Source of the DNA: Limnohabitans sp. DM1 | Lineage (GTDB): Bacteria > Pseudomonadota > Gammaproteobacteria > Burkholderiales > Burkholderiaceae_C | DNA length: 64,000 bases | Assembly (NCBI RefSeq): GCF_001269385.1 | Contig: NZ_CXOO01000027.1 | Coordinates: forward strand, 1-64,000 | Direction: 5' to 3' | Shown here: positions 1 through 10,000 of the stretch, in pieces | How positions within the stretch are numbered: position 1 is the first letter of the stretch | Layout: the number at the start of each line of letters is the position of its first letter | Position numbers and translations under genes: made by a program | Notes under the pieces: model-generated | Told to the model about the DNA's origin: nothing | The model's input: only the letters and a program-made list of their open reading frames with translations | The model's database searches: none

Positions 1-120
1 GCTTTGCACCTGGCTGGGCGTGCCGGTGGCCAGTTCTTCGCCCTGGCTCATGGCCAGCACGCGGTCCGAGACTTTGGACACCAGGCTCATGTCGTGCTCG
101 ACCATGAGCACGGTGATGCC
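1..120 (-). pseudogene. ABC transporter ATP-binding protein remnant (LivG/LivF-like)
   Basis: The reverse strand encodes the stretch after the Walker B region of an ABC ATPase of the branched-chain amino acid type: VLMVEHDMSLVSKVSDRVLA with the H-loop histidine, followed by the usual GTPSQVQ ending. The gene reads leftwards off the window edge, so its C-terminus lies outside. Its N-terminus, with Walker A and the signature motif, should lie to the right but is replaced at about position 115-123 by an IS5-type transposase remnant. What is seen is therefore a 5'-truncated copy, presumably non-functional. The family is clear from the H-loop context; the transported substrate cannot be told. Confidence 0.72.
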
Positions 121-780
121 CGGCTCTATCGCAAAGGCAAGACCGCCAGCGAACTGCGATTCATGGGCCACACACTTACGGACAACCGAAACGGCCTGGT
201 GGTCAATGCCATGGTCACGCAAGCGGACGGCTACGCTGAGCGCGAAGCGGCCAAAGCGATGATCAACGATGTGCGCCAGTCGCATGAAGAAGAGACAACG
301 CTCACGCTGGGGGCAGACAAAGGCTACGACGCGCAAGAATTCATCAAGGCCTTGCAGCAGATGAACGTGTTGCCGCATGTGGCGCAGAACAAATCAGGGC
401 GTAAATCGGCCGTACCCGATGCAGTGGCCGACAGTGAGGGTTACGCCATGTCGCGGGAAAAACGCAAGTGCATCGAACAAGGCTTTGGTTGGGCTAAGAC
501 TGTGGGCCACATGCGCCAGGTGTTGGTGCGAGGTTTGGAGAAAGTCGATCAGATGTTTGTGCTGACGATGACGGCCTACAACCTCACGCGACTGCGCACG
601 CTGGAACAGGTGCGTCTGCAAGGTGCCCGATGAGCGAAAAAAGCAGGGATAGGTGCGTCAAAACGCGGTTTTGAAGCGTTCCAAACCACTGGAATTTCAA
701 AATGCGAAATGAAAATCTGAAAATGCATCTTCGGGGCAAGGTGGCCCCTCTGAATCGTTGAGTATTTCAGCAGCCTGCTA
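112..780 (+). mobile_element. Remnant of an IS5-family insertion sequence (right part)
   Basis: The 3' two thirds of a DDE transposase gene is followed by about 150 bp of non-coding sequence. The right end is probably near 780, where a stretch ending CAGCAGCCTGCT stops and the sequence switches abruptly to very AT-rich DNA. The left end is missing: the element begins inside the transposase gene and abuts an ABC-ATPase remnant, so it was produced by a deletion or recombination rather than a simple insertion. The exact right boundary is inferred from the composition change. Confidence 0.6.
115..633 (+). pseudogene. IS5-family transposase, 5'-truncated
   Basis: From about position 115 the frame encodes DARLYRKGKT, then FMGH, NRNGL and TLGADKGYD (second catalytic aspartate region), and near the end the CIEQGFGWAKT block with the catalytic glutamate, finishing with an AYNLTRLR motif. 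These are the conserved C-terminal blocks of IS5-group DDE transposases. The first catalytic aspartate and DNA-binding N-terminus are absent. The upstream in-frame codons (positions 4-114) are antisense to an ABC transporter gene, so the 209-codon open frame is a chance chimera and not a working enzyme. Confidence 0.8.
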
Positions 781-1019
781 GTGGTGGATCAATTCGACTT
801 TTACGGCAAAAAATGCAATAAATCAATAATTGCAAATATAAATAATAAAATAAAAGTGCATTTGGGATTTAATTATTACTAACTATAAAATAATTGAATA
901 TAAATAAATAGTGACAGTATTTAATTAAAATATTCAGTAAATCACCAATTTTAATCGTATATGTGCGGTAGATAACAGACATTTAGTACTCATGGGAATA
1001 ACTTCAAAAAGTTAAGCCT
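781..1019 (+). promoter_or_regulatory. AT-rich leader/promoter region of the giant adhesin gene
   Basis: About 240 bp of strongly AT-rich DNA (runs such as AATAATAAAATAAAAG and TATTTAATTAAAATATT) sits between the IS remnant and the TpsA start. It contrasts with the GC-rich surroundings. No gene is visible. It must hold the tpsA promoter, but several TATAAT-like boxes prevent choosing one. Such composition is typical of xenogeneic-silencer targets; that role is inference. No strong Shine-Dalgarno precedes the ATG at 1020. Confidence 0.5.
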
Positions 1020-4000
1020 ATGAACAAACGTTGCTTTAAAACCATCTTCTCCAAACACCTCGGTGTCCTCGTGGCAGTTGGCGAGCACGCTGCCAGCCAG
1101 GGCAAGGCCATTGGTCATTGTGCAGGCACAGGATTTGACAAAGGCTTTTCACTCGCCACCGTCTATTACATCGGCGCCCTGACCCTGAGCTTTGCGCTGG
1201 TCTCCATGGCGTGGGCCGCCCCGGCCAACAACGCACTGCCCACCGGCGGCCAAGTGGCCCAAGGTGCAGCGGCCATCAGCCAAAGCGGCGCCAACATGGG
1301 CATCCACCAAAGCACGGCCCGAGCGGTGGTCAACTGGCAAAGTTTTGACATCGGCAAAGACGCCAAAGTCAACATCGTGCAGCCCAACGCACAGGCTGTG
1401 CTGCTCAACCGCGTCAACGGCCCCGCGCCCAGCCAAATCTTTGGTCAGATGACCGCCAACGGTCAGGTGGTGCTGGTCAACCCCAATGGCGTGACCTTTG
1501 GCAAAGACGGCTCCGTCAGCGCCGCAGGCCTGACAGCCAGCACACTCAACACCACCGATGCCGACTTCATGGCCGGGCGCAACCGCTTCACCCGCGACGG
1601 CGCCACCGGACAAGTGATCAACCAGGGCACCCTCACATCCGCCCCCGGCGGCTATGTGGCCCTGCTGGGCGCCAGCGTCAGCAACGAAGGCAAGATCGTG
1701 GCCCCCCAAGGCAACGTCGCCCTGGGCGCGGCAGAAACCATCACCTTGCCCCTGTACGGTAGCCGCCGCATCAAGATGGAGCTGACCCCTTCGGCCATCA
1801 ACGCCGCGGTGGCCAACCAAAAAGGCGGCAGCATCGTCACCGAAGGCGGCCAGGTCTATATGCAAGCCGCCGCCGTGGGCAGTGCCATCGCCAGCGTGAT
1901 GCAGTCCGGCGGCATTGACACCACAGGCGCCCAAGGTGGCGCAGTGCACCTGTTGGCCGAAGCCGGCCGTATCAAAGTGGACGGCAGCATCACCGCCAAC
2001 AGCACCCAAGGCTCCGTCGGTGGAGATATTTACATTGGGCGGGACAAGGACACGAACGTGCTGGCCAAAACCGCCGATGTGAGTGGCGCACTGCTGGAGA
2101 GCCAGGGCGGATTTGTGGAGACTTCGGGTCAACACCTGAAAGTGGATGGTGTTCGCGTCATGGCCAAAGACTGGTTGCTGGACCCCTACAACATCAACAT
2201 CGTGGGCAGTGGCCCCACTGGAACTGCCTACACCGATGGCGATTCAGCCACGCCTGGTGTGCAGTTTGTGCCCGGTGCCACCTCCAACATCTTGGCCGGC
2301 GACATTGTCAACAACCTCAATGCGGGCACCAGTGTCACCATCAACACCGCGGGTGCGGGTGCTGATGCGGGTGACATCACGGTCAGTGCAGCTATTGCAA
2401 AAATATCAGGCTCAACTGCCAGCTTGAGTCTGATTGCAGATCGCAACCTCACGTTCAACAACCACATCACTTCTTCAGGCACAGGAACTGGTGCACTCAG
2501 CATCAACCTCACCGCCAAAACTGGCAACGTGTCTGGGTCTGGTAATTTGGGCACCAACGGTGGCCTGCTCACCCTCAACAGCGCGACTGCAGGCGCTCTG
2601 ACGGGTGCAATTACTGGGTCAGGTGGTCTGACCAAAACAGGGGAAGGCGCAATCACCTTGCAAGGGGCCAGTACCTACACAGGTGCCACCACGGTCAGCG
2701 CAGGTACGCTGGTCAGCACCAATATGGGGAGCTTAAGAACCAGCGGGATCTTTATTGCAGCAGGTGCAACTTTTGAAGCCAATGTTGCTGCCCACACTGG
2801 ATACAACGGCGCCACAACAGTCAGCGGAGCTGGCACTTTCAAGAAAACTGGCGTTGGGGGTTTGCAACTGTCAACAAACACTGGCGTCAGTATGAAGTTT
2901 GCAAACAACGCAGGCGGTTTGATCGACATTCAAGCGGGCTCACTTCAAAACGACGTCCGACAAGCATCACTGAAAACCAACTTGGCTGATGTCAACATTG
3001 AATCAAGCGCATTGCTCGATATGCGGGGCGAGACGGTGCAAATGCGCGGACTCACTGGGGCTGGCAACATCATCAATACCCACAACTGGGAAAATCAGTT
3101 GACGATTGGTGTTGGCGCTGCTGCGGTAAGCACTTCCAGTTACATCGGCGTCATTGGTGCAAATGTGGGTAATGCATCCATATTGAAGAACACAGAAAGT
3201 GGCGCAATCACGAATGCCACGACCTCCCAATCCATCAACCTTGCAAAATCCGGTGTGGGCACCCAAATACTGACCGGCACCAACATTTACACCGGCACGA
3301 CCACCATCAACGACGGCACATTGCAAATAGGTGCTGGCGGCAGCACAGGCACATTGGGCGCCAACACCCGGACCATTACCAATAACGGCAACTTGACCAT
3401 TAACCGCAGCAACGATTTTGGTATCGCCAATGTGATCATCGGCACAGGTTCATTCACGCAGGCCGGAACAGGCACCACCACGCTCACTGGGGCCAATACC
3501 TACAGCGGGATCACAACGGTCAGTGGAGGCGGCACGCTGCAAGTCGGTAATGGCGGCGGCACAGGCACGCTGGGCACTGGTGATGTGACCTTGGCCAATG
3601 GCGCCAACCTGAACTACAAACGCAATGTCACCACCACCATTGCGAATACGATGACTGGCAACGGCAATGTGAATGCTGACATCACCGGTGGTGATTTGAC
3701 GGTCAGCAAAGCCATTGACTTGTCAGGTGGCGGCAACATTTATTTGAAGACCACAAACGGCACGATGAGCACATCGGCTGCCATGACGGGCGCCAACATC
3801 ACCTTGGACAATACGGCTGGCACGATGGATGTCACCACTGGCGCCATTGTTCAAGGCTCAGGTTCAAGCAGGGGCGCTGCAGGTATTTCCTTGGGGGGGG
3901 CACTCACGGCCACATCGAATGTGAACATACTGGGGGTCAATACAGCAACAGGTACAGGCAACCAGTTCAGTCATTTTGGTGTCGACTTGAAATCGTCAGC

Positions 4001-7000
4001 CGCCATCACAGCCCAAAATATTTCAATCACGGGCGCATCAGACAATTCGTTTGGACTTCAGCAGTCCACCGGGGCGTTGAATGCCACGGGCGACATCACA
4101 ATCAATGGCACCAGTAAAAACTGGGTCGGTGTTGTTACCAATGGAGCTATCAATGCAGGCGGTGTGCTCAGCATCACGGGCAAAAAAACCACGAACAGTG
4201 GCTTCCAAGGTGTCAATATTTTCAGCGCTGTCAAAGGCGCAAGCGTGAGCATCACGGGCGAATCGGTCAATGAGAAGGCTGTGCAAATTGGGGTAGGAAA
4301 AAGTGTGCAGGCTACAGCAGGCCATGTCGTGATCAACGGGACTTCAGGCACATCGGAAGGCATTGCCGTGGGAAGCAACGCTACCCCTGGTGGTGCGGTA
4401 ATTGTCGCTTCTGGCAATGTCACTTTTGTCGGTGCATCTGGTAACGCAACACTGGGTCAATCTGGTCAAAATGGAGTGCGAATTTGGGATGGCAGCACCA
4501 TCACAGCCGGCAACAGCTCATTACCAATGCCAGCAATTGGCAGTATCAACATCACCGGCACAGTGCATACCCAATCTGGTAGTTCAGGCAATGGCGTCAA
4601 TTTCAACCGTTACCCTAGCGCTGCAAAGCTGACGGCCACAGGTGACATCAGCATCAACGGAACAGTGACAGGCCTTGGGGGTGGGGTGGGGGTGGTACTC
4701 AACAACGCAAGCGGCGGTTACAGCGGTCAAGCGCCCATGATGGATGCGGGCGGTCAATTCACATTGCGCGGCAACAACCGGGCTTCTACATCCCATACAT
4801 CGGCTGCCATCAACGGTCCATCTGGGGTGCAAGTCACCGCAGGCGGTGACATTGTCATTCAAGCTGAAACTCAAAATGCAGCGTCCAATGCCATCAATTT
4901 CACATCCGAGACTACTGGGCAAACAGGGAACGCCTCCTTCACAACCACTGGCAATGTGTTGATTCAAGCCAACCAAGGCGGCATTAACTTCAGCAATGCA
5001 TTGCCTACAAACTATGTCACCGGCACTTACACGGCCTTTACCGAAATTAAAGGTAAAAACATCACGATTGACAACACGGGTGCAGGCATGGCAATTGGCG
5101 CTGTCGCATCGGGTGTACCTGCAGTCACTGGCTCGGGCGGCACGCAAGGCGCATCGATTGCCAACGGTGGCAGCATCTCCTCAACTGGCGTCATCACAAC
5201 GGGCACAGGCAAATCAAGGTATGCATCAGGCGCTGCGATTAGCTTGAATTCAGGTGCAGGTCTTGCGATCACCGCATCAGAAAACGTCAACATTGCGGCG
5301 GTCAACGATGCGGGTACACAAAGCGCGCTTTATACCGGTAGCGCTGTTTCCATCAACGGTAAAAATGTCACTTTGGATGGCAAATCGTTTAATTCAAATG
5401 GTGTCTATACCAATGGCGCCATCACTGCAACGGGTGGGGACGTCAACATCACAGGCGTCAGCAATGGGACAGGCCTCTCCGCCTCTGCGTTGAGCTTGCA
5501 AGGGGCGATCACAGCCAATCAGAATGTCGTGATCAAAGGTGAAAACACCCTCTCTGGTAACGGCAACCCCGTGGCGCAAGTGTTCAAAATGGCCACTGCG
5601 ACCCACGGCAAAATCGACATCACTACCTCCACGAAGGGGGTAACACCGTTTGCATTGAAAGTGGAATCAGGCACCAACTTGAGCGCCAAAACTGCGGTCA
5701 ATATCACGACGGATACGCTGGACATCAATACTTCGGCCACTCCCGCAAAGGTCCATGTCAGCAACACAGGCGGCACCGTCACCATCAAAACAGACTCGAC
5801 TGATGCCAAGATTGCCATCGGTGCTGGTGACGCCGGTCATACAAACCCGACTTCCCGAACCCTTGGCTTGTCCAACGCCGAACTCAACCTCATCACCGCA
5901 GGCAACCTGATCATTGGCGATGCCAGCAACACAGGCGGCATCACGGTTTCCCAAGCCACCACCACCAACGCCACCACGGGCAACGTGACTTTGCAAACGG
6001 GGGGCAACATTGTGGTTGGTGCGGCGTTGACGGTGGGTGATGACCCATCAACGACTGCGGTTGAGGCCAGTAAAAAATTGGCCCTTCATGCGGGCGGCAG
6101 CGTGACCCAAGCCTCTGGCGCAGCCATCAAAGCGGCTGAACTTCAGTTGAAGGGATTAACGACTGCTGCCAATTTCACGCTGAGCGAAAAAACAAACGCA
6201 GTGGGCAAATTGGCCGCAGTGGCAAATAAGGTTGAATTCACCAATGCCAGTGGTCTGGACATTGGCGAAGTCGATGTTCTGGGTCTGACAACACCTGTTA
6301 CCACTGTTTCCGGCATCACAAGCGCTGAGGGTGCAGCCATCACCACGCAAGCCGGTGACCTCACGATCACAAAAGCCATCAGCAACAGCACATCAGGTGA
6401 TGTGGTGCTGGGGGCGGGTGTGGGCAAATTGGCGGGTGATGGCGCTGGTGGCGACGTCAAGACCACATCGTTCATGACGGCGACGAATTCGGGATCTGGA
6501 AAAACATATATCTATACAGGGTCCGTGGCTGGTACAGGCTTGCTGAGCCAACTCACAAACAATCTGGCCGAGTTGAACCTTTCAAGTTTTGGCAGCGCAC
6601 CTAGCGAAAAAGCGAACACCGTTTCGCATGTGGCTTACACCACCAACCATGATGCTGCCATCAGCGGTGCCAGTGGTGGAGGAACTGCACAAGTGTTTTT
6701 CCGCCAAGCCATCGGATTGGGCACTGTGGATTTTGGGGTCAGTACCGTCAATAAAACTTATGGTGACGTCAGCAAAACTTATGTGGACGGTTTGAATTTG
6801 ACTGCGGATGTGCGCAGCCAGATGAAGGTGACTCACGCAAGTACCGAAACCATCAGCATTGCTCTGACGGGTGCCGCCAACTCCGTCAAAATCAAAACAG
6901 CCGACTTGATTGACGCATTGAGCATTGAACCCACCACAGCATTCTCTGCAGGTAGCTACAGCAGCTCCAATCATCTCAAAGCCAATACAACGGGGTATGG

Positions 7001-10000
7001 GTATACCGTTGCCTATACGGGCAGTGCCTATGCCGTGAATTTAGCTGATACAAGTGCGAAGGTGGTTGTGGGCAAGAAAACCATCACCACGGCCACCATT
7101 GGAGCGGCAGGTAACACCTACGGCGCCACCGTGGGTGCAGGTGCAGTGGACTTGGGTACTGACGTGGTCAGCGGAGATTGGGTGAGTGCATCCAGTGCGG
7201 TCACGAAAGTGGATGCGGCATACAGCACAAGCAACTCCCTCAAGGCGGGCAAGTACAACCAAGCGGTAGCCGCAGGTCTTGCCAGTGGCAATGACAAGAG
7301 CGACGCCGACAACTACATCTTTGCGGGCACGAGCACAGGCAACACAGCCGCTACGGCCAACTACACCGTGGGCAAGAAAACCATCACCACGGCCACCATT
7401 GGAGCGGCAGGCAACACCTACGGAGGAACAGTGGGCGCAGGTGCAGTGGACTTGGGCACTGACGTGGTCAGCGGAGATTGGGTGAGTGCATCCAGTGCGG
7501 TCACGAAAGTGGATGCGGCATACAGCACAAGCAACACCCTCAAGGCGGGCAAGTACAACCAAGCGGTCGCTGCAGGTCTTGCCAGTGGCAATGACAAGTA
7601 CGACGCTGACAACTACATCTTTGCGGGCACGAGCACAGGCAACACAGCCGCTACGGCCAACTACACCGTGGACAAGAAAACCATCACAGTTGGTGGCCTC
7701 ACTGTCAACAACAAATCGTATGACGGCACCCATGTTGCTGCAGTGACGGACGGCTCCAGCCTCTCGTCAGTGGCCGCTGGCGCCAGCGTGTCCAGCGACA
7801 ACAAACTTGTTGCGGGCGACAACGTCTCGTTGACGGGTACAGCAGTGGGCACATACGACAGCAAAGATGTGGCGGCAACAGGCAACAAAGTCACCTTCAC
7901 AGGCAAGGCCTTGAGTAAGACAGTGGCCACGGGCGCAGATGACACCAGCAACTATGCCTTGGTGCAGCAAGTGCAGGCAATGGGTGATGGAACAATCCAA
8001 GCCAAAACTGTGCGTTTGACAGGTGCCCGTGACTACGACGGCACGACCGCTGTAGCTGCTGCTGACCTGGCGGTTTTCACTGGCGTAAGCGTCAACGGCA
8101 AGACGGAAGTATTGGACCTCTCTGGTTCAGGCCTGATTGCCAGCAAGAACGTCATTGCAACTGGCGGCGTTGTGCAGACGCGTCAGTTGAGTGACAAAGA
8201 CACACTGGCGCTGAGCAACAAGGCAGGTGACAACACAACGACCGTGGATGGCCTGGCCAGCAACTATGTCATTGATAAGTCCCAATCCACGGTGACCATC
8301 GGCAAGCGCAACCTGACCCTTGCAGCGGTAACGGACAGCAAGACCTATGACGGCACGACGGCCTCAAGCAAGAGCGTGAACGTGAGCAACAAGGCGACGA
8401 CGGACACGGTGACGGTCAGCCAGTCATACACAGACAAGAACGTTGCAGGCACAGGTGGCAGCATCTTGAAGGTGAATGACGCTGTGACGATTGTTGACGG
8501 CAGCAACGTTGACATGAGTGGTAACTATGCGCTTGTTAAGCAAACTGCTTCAGGGACTATTGGTAAAGCCACATTGACCTTGGCACTGGCAGATCAGACC
8601 AAGGTGTACGACGGCACCGTTGATGCAGTGATGGCTGCAGGTCAAGTCAGTGCTGGCGGAGTGACCGTTGGCGGCCAACAAGAATCGGCCTTGTTCAAGG
8701 CAGTGAGCGGCCGCTACAACAGCAAGAACGTTGTGGATGCCGCAACGGTGAGCGCCACAGTTCACGCAAGCGATGTGGCCTCTACATCCAATAACCTGGA
8801 CTTGAACAACTACACCTTGTCCAATAACAATGCCACGCAAGTGGCGACAGGTAACGGCAAGATCACCCAAGCCAACTTGACGCTCACCGCCAACAGCGAC
8901 AGCTCCAGGGTCTACAACGGTGCAGAGCAAAGCGTGAGTGGATTTGCGATCACCAGCGGTAGCCTCAAAGGCGCGGACACAGCTGCGCTTGATTTGGCTG
9001 GCATCACTGCAGGCGGCAAGCGCACAGATGCGGGCACGACAGCCACAACGGTCAACGACAGCGCCTACACAAACGGCAACTACGCGATCAGCAAAGTCGA
9101 TGGCACCTTGTCTGTCGCCCAAAAGGAAGTGGCCTTGGCCGCAGCCAAGGCCTATGACGGCAGCAAGACCCTGACAGGTACGCAGTTGAGGATCACCACA
9201 GGCGTGGGCACTGAGACCCTGGGCTTCAGCAGCGCCTCGATCAACAGCAAGGACGTCAAAGACAACAGCGGCAACTATGTGGATGCAGTTGTCTTGACGG
9301 ACGGCACAGGCAAAGCCAGCAACTACACGTTCACTGCGGCGCGCAGCGCGAACAACACCGTGGCTTTGACCCAAGCCAACTTGACGCTCACCGCCAACAG
9401 CGACAGCTCCAGGGTCTACAACGGTGAAGAGCAAAGCGTGAGTGGATTTGCGATCACCAGCGGTAGCCTCAAAGGCACGGACACAGCCGCTATTGATTTG
9501 GCTGGCATCACTGCAGGCGGCAAGCGCACAGATGCGGGCACGACAGCCACAACGGTCAACGACAGCGCCTACACAAACGGCAACTACGCGATCAGCAAAG
9601 TCGATGGCACCTTGTCTGTCGCCCAAAAGGAAGTGGCCTTGGCCGCAGCCAAGGCCTATGACGGCAGCAAGACCCTGACAGGTACGCAGTTGAGGATCAC
9701 CACAGGCGTGGGCACTGAGACCCTGGGCTTCAGCAGCGCCTCGATCAACAGCAAGGACGTCAAAGACAACAGCAGCAACTATGTGGATGCAGTTGTCTTG
9801 ACGGACGGCACAGGCAAAGCCAGCAACTACACGTTCACTGCGGCGCGCAGCGCGAACAACACCGTGGCTTTGACCCAAGCCAACTTGACGCTCACCGCCA
9901 ACAGCGACAACTCCAGGGTCTACAACAGTGCAGAGCAAAGCGTGAGTGGATTTGCGATCACCAGCGGTAGCCTCAAAGGCACGGACACAGCTGCGCTTGA

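Noticed and set aside
1149..2135. 328-codon minus-strand frame opposite the TPS domain
   Set aside because: Antisense shadow of the codon bias of tpsA; His/Gly/Ala-rich nonsense with no recognisable domain.
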